A DNA stretch of 64,000 nt from contig BFEA01000152.1 in the NCBI GenBank assembly GCA_003427395.1, forward strand, positions 778,950 through 842,949, read 5' to 3'. Positions within the stretch are counted from its first letter, which is position 1. Every line of letters begins with the position of its first letter. Position numbers and translations under genes: made by a program. The notes beneath the pieces were generated by a model. The model made no database searches, had not been told where the DNA came from, and saw only the letters and a list, made by a program, of their open reading frames with translations. The DNA comes from Chara braunii (taxonomy: Eukaryota; Streptophyta; Charophyceae; Charales; Characeae). This document shows, in pieces, positions 23,127 to 33,400 of the stretch.

Positions 23127-23642
23127 TTACCTAGTGCTCTCCGCTTCCTCGATCACGGTGAGCTTCTCTAGTTGCTCCAACTGTATTCTAACACAAGCGG
23201 TTGGCCCTTCCAACTTTTCTATAACTCGAATAGAACACCTTTCGAAGCTCATTCTCCCTTGCCATCCTTCATCACTCTCAACAACATTTTTCTTCTCTCC
23301 TGACGTTGCAGTCTCTATCAACTCCTCTTTCCTTCCTGTAGACTCAAGTGATCCCTCGTCTCCTGGCCCTCTCCTCTTGACACTCTCTATAAATTCTAAC
23401 CTCCACCTCCTAAGGAAGTCTCTGTCCTTTATAAAAAGCCTTCTCAGGGCCTTCGTCGCACCTTCTATTTTTCGCAGCTCACTTTTTTCCTTGTTAGGCC
23501 CGCAGTCATGAATCTTGAGGCTGACTTCCTTGACGCGCTCAACGATACGTTTAACAATACGATCCTCTATTATCTCTTGTCTTCCTTCTAGATCTTCCAT
23601 CTTCCACGATCCATCTTTCTTCTCACCCTGAATTCCTGTCAC
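23127..23642 (-). pseudogene. Pre-gag coding fragment, charged
   Basis: A 171-residue Lys/Glu-rich frame, predicted helical (DRIVKRIVERVKEVSLKIHD, ALRRLFIKDRDFLRRWRLEF), ending with a strand-helix unit (CSIRVIEKLEGPTACVRIQL). It is unlike any family I know. It is in phase with the fragments at 22.5-23.1 kb and separated from them by single stops. Confidence 0.45.
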
Positions 23643-23977
23643 ATATTGCTTCGAGCTTCCGAGGGTGTCTCGTCCCTAATTATCTCCAAGCGCACATTTT
23701 CCTTAACGCATACGATCACCTCATAAACTACCCAGCTCTGTGTCGTCAATTCCCTCAAGGTACCAGGTCTCTGCTCTCGTATAACGTCTCCTGCAAGTTC
23801 TTTGAACTCGCTGTCTGACAGTTCTACTTCTATGCTCACCTTCAAGAGAATCTGTAGGGTCTCGCTGTCACGCGCTAAATGCCTAGAAACAACCCGAGCA
23901 TAGAGAAGGCGTTGCCGAGGGGAGAGGCTCCTCGTCTCAATTTCTCGAGTAGCTACTCGAGGGTTCCTCTCGCTCAC
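23639..23977 (-). pseudogene. Pre-gag coding fragment with module motifs
   Basis: A 112-residue frame. It shows both recurrent elements of this region in order: LQILLKVSIEVELSDSEFKE (beta strand then acidic helix) and WVVYEVIVCVKENVRLEIIR (the YEV strand pair). It overlaps the start of the next fragment by 4 bp in a different phase, so a frameshift lies near 23640. Confidence 0.5.
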
Positions 23978-24218
23978 ACTCCTCCAGGAGTCGGATCCCC
24001 TGCGGTCCCACCGGAGCGAATATGAGGCTCGGGGTCTGTATCGATACAGTTGTTGTTCGCGCTCTGTCGTGTCCGGGGGCTCATATCCTACTCCTAGCTT
24101 CCGCTACCATCTCATCGAAGAACAACTCGGCGCGTAGGTACCCTGCTGACCACACCATTACCTCGTACGATATCTTGGTCTGAAAGGTTACGCATTCGAG
24201 AACGCCCGGTCCGTATTC

Positions 24219-24425
24219 TCAAATAAATTCTCTGGCTTGTAGAATACTCTCCTGCTCAGTCAAGTTGTCCTCCACGCGCGCTCTAAGTAGTACCGTAACC
24301 GTGAACCCCTCATTTACTAACTGACTGCTTACCTCGATCCCAGTCAATCTACGACCCGGCATATCTCCTTCTCCCTGAACAGATCCCTCAAGCCTTCTAG
24401 CCCCACGTACTTCTCCTCCACCCAT
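24219..24425 (-). pseudogene. Pre-gag coding fragment
   Basis: A 68-residue frame ending GFTVTVLLRARVEDNLTEQE and a short helix, another copy of the strand-acidic turn-helix pattern. The sequence just downstream (about 24110-24190) encodes TKISYEVMVWSAGYLRAEL in a different phase, so the fragment continues after a frameshift. Confidence 0.4.
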
Positions 24426-24451
24426 CTCCGACAGTATTCAACTAAGTCTAC

Positions 24452-25117
24452 CTATCTCAAACAGTCTACCGAGCAGGTTATGTCTATCAGATCTCTTAGC
24501 TCTTCATCATCAAAGTTTCTCCACCACAGACTAACGGTGAAATAAGCCTCCTTGAACTGCGGTGCCAACCCCGATCCAAGAGCCAAGTGCGTATGGTGGA
24601 CCGCTCGCGTTAGGCTCCTAACCCCTCCGTATACCTGGTCAATCACAAACGGAGGGAGGGCCCATCTCCAGCCCAGTACAAGATGAAGATCCTGTGTCAG
24701 GGGCCCGATCACAATACGCACCTGCGGTCGACTGTCTCCTACTATCAGTCTCGCCTTTCTAGTCAGGTGCGCCCTCGCCAAAGCTTCACATCTCAACATG
24801 CTCCTTCCAATTCCGACTAGTGTCAGTCCTACTCCAACCTCTCGCACTCGATCAAAGATAAGATGTCCTATCAGTTCCTTCTGCCTCTCACGTCCCCGTT
24901 CTCTAACCGCTACAACTATCGCCGAGAGAAATACCCCTTCCTCTATCCACGTTCCCACATACTCGAGCGGTACCTTATCGCTATCCACCAATCTCACAGG
25001 AAGAGGTATGTCAAATCCGAGCGCAGTCTCTCTAGGCTCGACTAGTCTCCTCACTCTGTAGGACTCTGAGTCTCTCAACAGGACATATGCCCACCATGCG
25101 CTTGAGTCGCTCCTCAT
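24452..25117 (-). pseudogene. Pre-gag module 3
   Basis: A 221-residue frame, the longest in this region. Segments align with module 2: SAWWAYVLLRDSESYRV with VHLWAYAIETYQQD, FLSAIVVAVRERGRERQKEL with SATVYFEGLVHGFWRCEREA, and LPPFVIDQVYGGVRSL with LPLFVVEELWGLAHIV. It ends with EAYFTVSLWWRNFDDEELRD and LIDITCSV. No recognised domain. The repeated aromatic beta strands and short acidic helices suggest a compact alpha/beta fold repeated in tandem. Confidence 0.55.
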
Positions 25118-25213
25118 TCCCCTATGCCGCTAGATCACACGATGCTACTAACTCCTCAAACAACTCTACCTCTCAGGCTCAGTATAGTCGAGTAGGTGAT
25201 GTGGACTCTCCCG

Positions 25214-25396
25214 TCAGCTCCATGGAAGTAGAAGGTAAACTCGACGTATCTCCAGGGCATGCTCAGTCATGAGTCTGATCCGACGCACAACATCGTCCAT
25301 CGCTTCTTCTTCCCAACCCCCTATCCTATCTCGTCGCAAGGAAAGGGTCACTCTCAACGTGTCTCTATCTGCCATCTCTACCAGCGCTTCCGGCAA
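25214..25396 (-). pseudogene. Pre-gag short fragment
   Basis: Sixty residues with DTLRVTLSLRRDRIGGWEEE followed by AMDDVVRRIR, the same strand-turn-helix unit as the end of module 3. It is in the same phase as module 3 (24452-25117) and the acidic fragment at 25.5-25.9 kb, so these three were probably one frame. Confidence 0.45.
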
Positions 25397-25486
25397 CCCC
25401 CGTCTTATCTAAAGTTTTCTCCCTATGTTTACTAACAGACTCTCTACCACTCTCCTCTCTAGGCTACGCCCAGATGTGCCCTTCCT

Positions 25487-25985
25487 CTAGTCGTCCCGCG
25501 CATCCAGCATATCCTCGTCCTCATCCCCTAGCCCCCATGGGATATCCTCCTGTCCCTCGGCCTGTAGGACATGTCCCCAGCCGTCCTCCTGCGGCGCTAC
25601 CTCTCCTACTGGCTCCTGACGATCCCCTATCACCAGGTCTCCCCAGCCCTGGTCGTGCTCTCCCCTAGGCTCTATCTCTCCTACAGTCTCCCACTCCCTA
25701 TGGTCAGCGTACCACCCAAGATCCTCTCCCTCTGGATGTACCCGTTGATACTGCGCCTCTATCTCCCAGGGCGAAATAAGGGGAGCAGGTCTGTCCTCGC
25801 GTGTCTCACTCAGTAACGCGCCTAGGCCCTCCAGATAATCGACCGGTCTCTGAGCCTCTCTCTCCATCGCAAGCCAGAACTCCAAAGGCTGATACGGGTA
25901 GGACGAGTCCTGCTCTCCTGAAGGCGCTAAGGCCCGTATAAACTCTACAAGCTGAATACCTCTTTCGCCCGTGAACGGTCCCCCA
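25487..25985 (-). pseudogene. Pre-gag module 2, distal part with acidic tail
   Basis: The frame open at 25885 continues upstream to about 25985 as GERGIQLVEFIRALAPSGEQ followed by LEFWLAMEREAQRPVDYLEG. This aligns with DERVQLIELIHSLGDDCERG and WSWLDRELRTGPEYVTCAG in module 1. The rest is a Gly/Asp/Glu/Trp-rich low-complexity tail ending EDEDMLDARDD. The homology to module 1 is the main support for coding function. Function unknown. Confidence 0.5.
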
Positions 25986-25996
25986 ACGAACTGAGC

Positions 25997-26590
25997 TTAT
26001 GAGATCCAATCTCGATCTGCCAATCCCCTCCTCGGTCCGTCTAACTCGCGGCTAGCTGAATAAGTGTCGACAATGTGAGCCAGTCCCCAAAGCTCCTCCA
26101 CTACGAACAGGGGAAGTCTCACTCGCAGTCCCACCGAGGGAAAAGCAAACCCCCCTCCTATTCGGAGCGTCGCCCTCGCCTCCCTAATCGGACCGTGGAA
26201 ATCCTCACTAGCTGCACGGACGCTATCTATCAATCCAGATAGAATCTCTTCCGCCTCCCGCTCACAGCGCCAAAACCCGTGCACTAATCCCTCAAAATAG
26301 ACAGTAGCACTCACCGTGCGAGAGTAATAGAGATGTCCTACAGCCTCAATACTCGTCGTCGCTGGCGCTCGCCAGGGCTGGGCATCCTGCTGATATGTCT
26401 CTATCGCATACGCCCACAGGTGCACGTCCTGCCCCAACCATATCGATCTCCAGGCCGAATGGAGTCCAGGCTTTGCGACGCTCCTGGCCGATAAATCGAA
26501 CTCTAGTATATCTGACCCCACCATCTCAGGAGGCCTAGGCCATCTGGCACTGTCGATCTCGAGTTCCACTCTACCCGCCCGCGCTACCAT
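25997..26590 (-). pseudogene. Pre-gag module 2
   Basis: A 197-residue frame. Its first third (LHSAWRSIWLGQDVHLWAYA) aligns with module 1 (FQWRSVFLTSDAWLWIYRQH). Its middle has VSATVYFEGLVHGFWRCERE followed by AEEILSGLIDSVRAA. Its end (LPLFVVEELWGLAHIVDTYS) aligns with LPSFVVDSVFGGIGVIVESY of module 1. Equivalent points in modules 1 and 2 are about 1.06-1.09 kb apart, so the two arose by tandem duplication. No similarity to a protein family I know. Confidence 0.55.
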
Positions 26591-26857
26591 CGAATAGTCT
26601 ATGACTACTGGTCGACGCTACACACAGCTTCGTCTATCTTCACTCCTAGTATGCCTGGTCCGCTGCCGCTAAGTCTGGACAGCGACCCCTATCCTAGGGA
26701 AGTGAGCGTCAGTATCGTCCAGCTCCTCCTCCGAGTCAGAATCGACCCAGTCAAACTCCCACGCGTCCTCGTCGTCGTCGCTCTCCCACCCCTCGTAGTC
26801 ATACTCGTCCTCCACACGATACGGGCGTAGTCCGAGTGTCTGGTAGTAACGACTCGA

Positions 26858-27208
26858 CTAATACTCACGTATCAGAGGTCCGCTAGGGGCCTCACTCCAC
26901 AAACTCTCCCAATCGTCCCAAAAGAGTCTCCCAGCACATGTAACGTACTCTGGTCCTGTCCGGAGCTCGCGATCCAACCAACTCCAAACGTATGAGGGCG
27001 GCGGCACTCCTCGCTCACAATCGTCCCCTAGCGAGTGGATCAACTCTATCAGCTGAACCCTCTCGTCTCCCCAACGGACCCCCCCAGTCGTGAGGGAGTA
27101 GTATATATAACACTCGTCTAAGCTACTCCTGACAAAAGTCTCCAGCTCCCTATAGGCTAGGTACGACTCCACGATAACTCCTATACCTCCAAAGACCGAG
27201 TCCACCAC
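26858..27208 (-). pseudogene. Pre-gag module 1, distal part
   Basis: A 116-residue frame beginning within the LP-FVV block (VDSVFGGIGVIVESYLAYRE) and containing YIYYSLTTGGVRWGDERVQL, then IELIHSLGDDCERG and WLDRELRTGPEYVTCAGRLF. All three blocks have counterparts in module 2. It is preceded in another phase by the fragment at 27319-27654. No known domain. Confidence 0.5.
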
Positions 27209-27318
27209 GAAAGAGGGGAGAATAGCTCTCAGGCAAGTACCAGAGTACGGGAAGAACGCGTCTCACGCTATCAAGAGCTCGCCCGAAACATCAAAAGGGG
27301 TCCGCCCGTGAAACAAGG

Positions 27319-27654
27319 TCAACGGATCCCACGCGTCATCCGTGCGGAACCCGTCAATCTCCTGCTGCAAAAATTATTGGGCCCTGTCGATAATGGAGCT
27401 CGCCCCTCTAATCGATAGGCCCGCACTACTCCTCGCGTCTGACTCCCATACTCCTCCGTCACATGTTGTCTGTATATCCACAGCCAAGCATCAGAGGTCA
27501 GAAAAACAGACCTCCACTGAAACACTCTATCGTGGCACTCAGTAGGCCGCCCGGGAAGGGTAAGCTCTACCTGGTCGCCCTCTATAAGCTCCAGAGCCTC
27601 TATCTCCCACACGCGGCTGGCCTCGTAGATCTCAATCGGCGCTGGGGGCCACAT
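27319..27654 (-). pseudogene. Pre-gag module 1, start of coding region
   Basis: A 111-residue frame starting MWPPAPIEIYEASRVWEIEA, the most upstream coding sequence I can support after the leader. It contains ALELIEGDQVELTLPGRP and FQWRSVFLTSDAWLWIYRQH, the latter shared with module 2. The methionine at 27654 follows a non-coding AT-rich leader, so it may be the true start of the extra protein, although frameshifts follow. Confidence 0.5.
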
Positions 27655-27715
27655 CCGACTTGAATACTCGAGAGGTTAGGCAGCTAAAGAGGGAGAAATG
27701 ACACAAAATCTTTAA

Positions 27716-28874
27716 AAATTCGGCAGCGCTTCGCCTCCCTTCGTTGGGAGGCCCGATAGTACGTTGCTGACCCGTATCTTGCCTAACTCTAAGGTATCAT
27801 GAAGGGTAGTACGGCCAAAATCTGGTCCTAAACAGAGCAAACGGGCCCTATAATCAAGTTCCCCCGATTACAAAGCGTGTGCTCTGTTCAAGGGAACTCT
27901 GTCAGTCGCTGCTCCAGTCACCTTTCCGTAGTAAAGAAGCTCCTCCCTAACTAAGAAAGAGTCAAAAGGTCATGAGCCCCTTTTTGGCTATTTTCTAAGT
28001 CATTTAGAAAATTTTAAGGAATTTTATTAAATTATAACTAATAAAATTCTCTTTAAAGCAGAGAAAACCCACTGGCTTGCCCCCATGTACTAGAGGGGCG
28101 CTAGGTGACCCCTAGAGAGTACCACGGCAAGTGCGTCTCTCACGCCGACATCCCTAACTATTTATTTCTAATTTATAGTATAAATAGCAAATAAATTAAT
28201 TTAATTAAGGAAAATTCATATCGTTGTACCCAACCCCTGAAAGGGGTAAGGGGTACGAGTTTGACCCTTTTTCACTCCGATTCCCTTCTCCTTTTCCTAG
28301 CTAGGGAATTTTTTTGTATTTACTGTATTTAATTTACATAAATTTTATTTATGGGAGATAAAATCCCTTTCTAATTTTATACATATGTATATTCCTTATA
28401 CATGTCCTTATGCAAAATTTCTTAATTTAAGAAGACCCCGGCGAATTTTTAGGAATTTTCGAAAATTTCGGCAGCGCTTCGCCTCCCCCCGTTGGGATGG
28501 GGTTCGGCCGAAGGCCTCAAAAATGTCGCCGATGGGGTGTATCAAAAGGGCATAATTTCAGAAAACGAGATATGGATTTCTAGCTAATTTTCAAGTAATT
28601 TATCTAATTATTTAAGAATTAATTCAGCAAAATACAAAAAATTCTAAAAATTTCTGCAGCATTTTCCCTCCCCCCTGTGGGGATGGGGTTCAGGCGAAGC
28701 CCTTAACAAAACCACCGAGGAGAGAAATATATGAGGAAAATTCAAAAAGTATTTTTCCTATTTTTACTAAATTTTTTAGGATTTTAAATATTTAATTTAA
28801 AATAATTCAAGAAAAAAAGGGAACATCGAAAATTTTCTGCAGCAATTTCCCTCCCCCCCGTGGGGATGGGGCTC
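27716..28874 (-). repeat. Four-copy leader motif with C-run/G-run pairing
   Basis: Copies at about 27716-27757, 28463-28510, 28649-28702 and 28831-28874. Each has aaaattt, then cggcagcgcttcgcctccc or ctgcagcaatttccctcccc, then a gttg or gtgg turn and gggatgggg (a shorter ggag in copy one). The C-run and G-run can pair into a stem. They are embedded in AT-rich sequence in the 5' leader of the element, between primer site and first coding frame. Packaging or translation signals are possible; nothing proves it. Confidence 0.7.
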
Positions 28875-29230
28875 ATGAAAAGTCTTCCGATCGACTAAAA
28901 GCAAGATAAAAGTCAAACTTCCCTCCTAGCGGGGTTTTAATATATTTATTATTATTATTATTATTGAATTTAATTTATAAATTTTTGCTTAAAATAATTC
29001 ACAAAAATGTATAATAGAAGCCCCTTTCCTTTACACAGTTGAACTACAAAGAATATTTCTTAGTTAGAGAGAAGAAAAATAAACAAGGTCAAATTTCTAA
29101 ATATTTCGAATTTTTATGAATTTTTGACGTTTATTTTAATTTTAAATTATTTAAACCACCACTCCCCCTCATTGCCAAAAGTCGACTTCCCGGGGAGTTA
29201 GGGCCGAAAATGGAGGGGGGTCAGCAACCT

Positions 29231-29261
<31 letters not shown>

Positions 29262-29513
29262 GCGCGCGGCTTTCATTTCAGGCGCTGCACTTTTCATTTT
29301 CTTTGTTTTTTTTAAGGGGAAAAAAACAGAAAAAAAACACGCAGTGAACCTTCCAACAGAAAACGGAAATGTACACCGCAATCGTCCATGTGTGTCAGGG
29401 CAGTGGATTCAGGCATGAAATCCGGTGGCACCTGCTGTTACGTTTCATTTTTTTTTTTCAGAGTAAAAAAAAAAAAAAAAAAAACAAGAATGAAGTGAGG
29501 CCCACCCTGTACT

Positions 29514-29555
29514 ACCGGTAGGCCGAAGGTGAAATACTAATATCGGCCTACCGGT
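29514..29555. repeat. 13-bp perfect inverted repeat
   Basis: Arms accggtaggccga (29514-29526) and tcggcctaccggt (29543-29555) are exact reverse complements. The same arms (11 bp) recur at 56877-56918 with a different loop, and a partial version (ctaccggtagtccgagcc) at about 37505, so this is a dispersed palindromic motif. Confidence 0.8.
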
Positions 29556-29706
29556 CCCCCCTACTTTTCGACGTGGGGGGGAGCGGTGGTTTAATAAAGC
29601 AAAATCTCCGAAGTCAATCAATTTCAAATTGGTCGACAAAATTTAAATTATCCCGTCAGTGATCAGGATGTAGGACTTGTATCCGTCCGGTAATGCACCG
29701 CCCTTT

Positions 29707-29767
29707 CCTAACTCACAGTTAGGGTTTACCCTAATAAGGGTTTCCCTGATTAGGGTTTTAGGGTTTT
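29707..29767. repeat. Short telomere-like patch
   Basis: Contains agttagggtttaccctaa, taagggtttccctgatta and gggttttagggttttgc, a mix of plant-type TTTAGGG words in both orientations. Too short and degenerate for a telomere. Probably chance or an old interstitial insertion. Confidence 0.4.
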
Positions 29768-30380
29768 GCACGCGACCGCACACATACCTTGCCCGCTCCT
29801 TTGAGACCGAAAAATTTCCGTTGGTTAGTAGCTTGTCCAAGGTCGGATTTCAACGGATTACTTTCGTTGACTTTTCTTCCTTTTAATTCTCACAAAAATA
29901 AAAAGAAAATCAAAATTCCTCTAAATATTTACCCCCTTTTCCTATCTGTTGGGGGTCACTGCCCGCCCAAACGGCGATCGTTTTTTCCGACTAGGGTCTC
30001 AAAATGTCGGGAAAAGTATAAGGCCCAACTTTTGTCCGGGCAGTATCCGCCAGATTTTGCTTCTATTTCTAGAAAAATAATAAAACCAAAATTCGTTATT
30101 TTCGAAATTTAAATTAAAAAAATACAAAAAATCCAATATCTCTGTTTTTCACCGTTAAAATTTCTCAAAAAACATACCAAAATGTTCGTCTCGTCGAGAG
30201 GACGAAGTTTGCGCAAAAACGCGCGGATCGAAAGATATTTTTAAAAAAACTTAATTGGAAATTAATAAAAGTTTTGAAAAATCAACTAATCAAACTAATT
30301 AAGCGAAACGCCACCTGACTAATTAGCCAGGGCCCCCCCGTTGATTGGGGAAGGCCGTGGCCTTGGGGGTGCAGTTCCCC

Positions 30381-30398
30381 TCCCCGGCAACGGCGCCA
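30381..30398 (-). promoter_or_regulatory. Primer-binding site for tRNA-Asp
   Basis: The plus strand reads tccccggcaacggcgcca, which is the 3' end of plant tRNA-Asp including CCA. The minus strand is therefore the 18-base complement used to prime first-strand synthesis. It stands two bases from the LTR edge (30401), the normal spacing. The same tRNA is used by several plant Ty3/gypsy groups. Confidence 0.93.
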
Positions 30399-30400
30399 AA

Positions 30401-33400
30401 TGTTGTGAGGAAACCCGGGGAGGGTTCATCCGTAGTTCGTTGAAACCATGGGCAGCAGCGCCTGTCACTCATTGCGCCCGCTTCCGAGGTCCTCAGCGAC
30501 CAACGAGGGTAATCTCGCGTTTTGCACTCCACTCGGTGATCCAGGATATGATAGGCTGTGCTGCGATTAATTACTCAGCACTAGTGTTAGAATATACTGA
30601 GAGTGATGATTGGTTCCAGCTATTGCAATCAGGATTCACACTAACTGCGATCTGCACTAATTAACCAAAGCCTGGGAGGGGTCGAATCATCCAAGAGCAC
30701 CTGTTGTTGAGAAGGGTCTGGCTCAAAACTTAAGCGCTCTGCTCCCCCCTTCTTGAGGCAGATGAGCGATAATCATGCACTTCCCAACCTATAGTTCTTG
30801 ATGTCCAAACTTCGCGCTACTGTTATTGAGTCCGATTCAGAAAACGCACCCGTTCTGACCGAATGATCTGAAGGGCAGAATCAGTGAACTGTTTGGATGG
30901 GTCATCGGGCCAACCAGGGACTGCACTGATTACAATGAAACAGAACTCTGTTCGAATACTCATAAAATCCAACCTCAGGTTTTAGTGAAAAAGGGATATG
31001 TTCGAGGGGTCGTTCAATGCAATATCAAATTTTAACGAAAGCAAGTTAATAATTCGTTCTCCCCCTTGGCTCTCCTCTCTCTCACTCACTGCTCACTCGT
31101 CCTTCCCTTCACAGCGCAGCCCCGTTCTCTCTCACTACATGTACTCTCCCTCTTTCTCGAGTCTTCTTGTCCGTTTCTCGTTCTTCACTCCCTGCAGAAC
31201 TATCATGTGTTAAGGGGAGTTTCCGCCGCGCAGTTCCTCACCATTATGTCCATTAAGTCACGAAAACAAGATTCATACGGTCAAAGAGGGCGTGTATAAG
31301 TCCCCCCCTCGGGAATGTTTGGTCTGATCTGCTATTGGCTTTAACAGCACAGGATGCCAGCCTGGTTCTCTTCCTCATGTCACATTATGATGCGAAGATT
31401 ACATAAAAAATAATAATAATAAGAGGAAGGGAAAAAAAAAAAATGGGTTTTTCTCCAAGTTTTATTGAATCAGAACTCAGGAGCGCTCGTGTCTAAGTGG
31501 CTCCCTTTCATTGATTCCTACTCATCCGTGTTCCGACTATCGAACTTTCTCCCACACTCGTCTTGTTCGGGCGGAGCACAATTCCTAGCCTAACTGTTAC
31601 ACACCCACGGCCCCTCGTTCTCTTCGGATTTGGCTGGAGTCAGGGTGTCGGTTCACTGTATTAGACTCGAAAGTGTATATTTAAATGAGCACCTGTTTAA
31701 GTGGTGAAAATAAATAAAATCAAATAAAAGGAAAATATACAAATGTCACATTTCTCAAACCTCCTCGAGCATCTCCCACTTTCATACTGAAGTTCCCCTT
31801 TCTCTCCGCGTGCCCCTTCGCTCAACGGAAGAGTGGGAACGAGTTTCACTAGCTCGGGTATATATGACTTCTCCCAGCACGTGTGTTCCCGCCATCACTC
31901 GTTCACGATGGATCACAGTGCCGCTTACCTGTTCCCCCACTGTTCGACTGTAAGTTGGATCGATCTGTTCGGAAACGACCTTGACCCAATCTTGTTTGAA
32001 GCACTTGCTTACCGTCAGTCGTGGTTTAGTCGATTGAGATATCACTGATAATGTCCTTCCCCACTAGTAGCGAGAGGCTTGATTGGCAATTGGATGATTC
32101 TCTGAAATTGACTCGCCGCAAATGTGCTCTCCTGCCAGGAGCGGGCCGCTCGATTGGCAGATGAACGATTCACTCAAAGTGATTCGCTGCGAAGGTATTC
32201 TCCCGCCAACAACGGGTTGCCAGATTTGCAGATGGATGATTCACCCGGAATGATTCGTTGCGGATGCATTGTCCCGCCAATAACGGGATACACGATTGAC
32301 AGATGGATGACTCCCTCAAGGTGATTTGCTGCGAATGTATCCTCCCGCCAACGGCGGGTTGCCAGATTTGCAGATGGTTGCTTCGCTCGAAATGAATCGC
32401 TGGAAATATACTCTCCCGATCACTGCGCGTCGAAGTCTTCACGAACCGAGCCCTGCCAAAGCGGAACGCACCGTCTGCTTGCCAGAGCTTTGCTCTCCTC
32501 CCTCTCCCCTGCGCACGCGTGAGAGTATAAGCGGACTGTGCACGCCTGACTCGTCCCAGATACACCCCGATGTGTTCGCCTCGGTTTTTGTGATGCCCTT
32601 GTTCCAATCAAGCTTGCAAATCGACGTTGAGCATGCTGTGCGCGNTGCTCCGTTGCTTCGCCCCATGCCCTTTGACCTTTCCTGCATCCCACCACGATGT
32701 GGGCCAGGTACACCTTGCAAACTGTCCCCGTTCTCTCCTCTGTTCCCCCCTATATTGATTTGACATTTACTTGTACCGCCGAGACCGTTGGTACAAGACT
32801 CAACACAGGCTCAATGCGGGTGGTATGTGAGCACCATCCTCGAGTCAACAAATGGGTGTCGTGGCACCAAGGCCCTTAAGGCCCAGGCGCGCTGCAACCG
32901 GGCCAATCTCTAAGTTAACCCATTCCGGACCAGGCAGCCTGTCGTCCCGGAAATTTCCACAGATTGTCCGCTGTTGTTCGACGTCAAGCGGCCAGGCATA
33001 CCAAGGCCGCTAAATAATAGCATAGATTTTGTGTCCGCCAATGTAGCAGGAAACCGATAACGATTAAAGAAAACAATTGTTGCCAACTCCCAACTCCAGT
33101 TCTCAACATAGGACCAGTGACCGTACCAGTTGAATGTCGAGTGGTTACTTATGCTTAAACGACAATCTCCACTGCAGTAGTCGATTCCGCTAGTGTCATG
33201 ACTGTAAGTATCAATCGAACCTGAGAAACCTGCGCCGTGCCGTTGCCAAACCAACACCGAGCCTGAAGATGTCACAGCGGTGTGTACGACACCGAAACCG
33301 ACCCAACCCGAACCTGATGGCACGTCAATGTCGGCCGAATGTTGGCCCAAAAACTCGTAGAACACCGTGCAGCGCNGCAACCTCGGTTTTCCGGACTAGA

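Larger units (their letters stand above)
27760..30380 (-). other. AT-rich 5' leader of the retrotransposon
   Basis: About 2.6 kb between primer-binding site and pre-gag region without a convincing coding frame. It holds the leader motif copies, poly(A) runs (29231-29258, 29466-29484), a 13-bp palindrome pair (29514-29555) and a telomere-like patch (about 29707-29767). Some of these may be secondary insertions. Confidence 0.6.
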
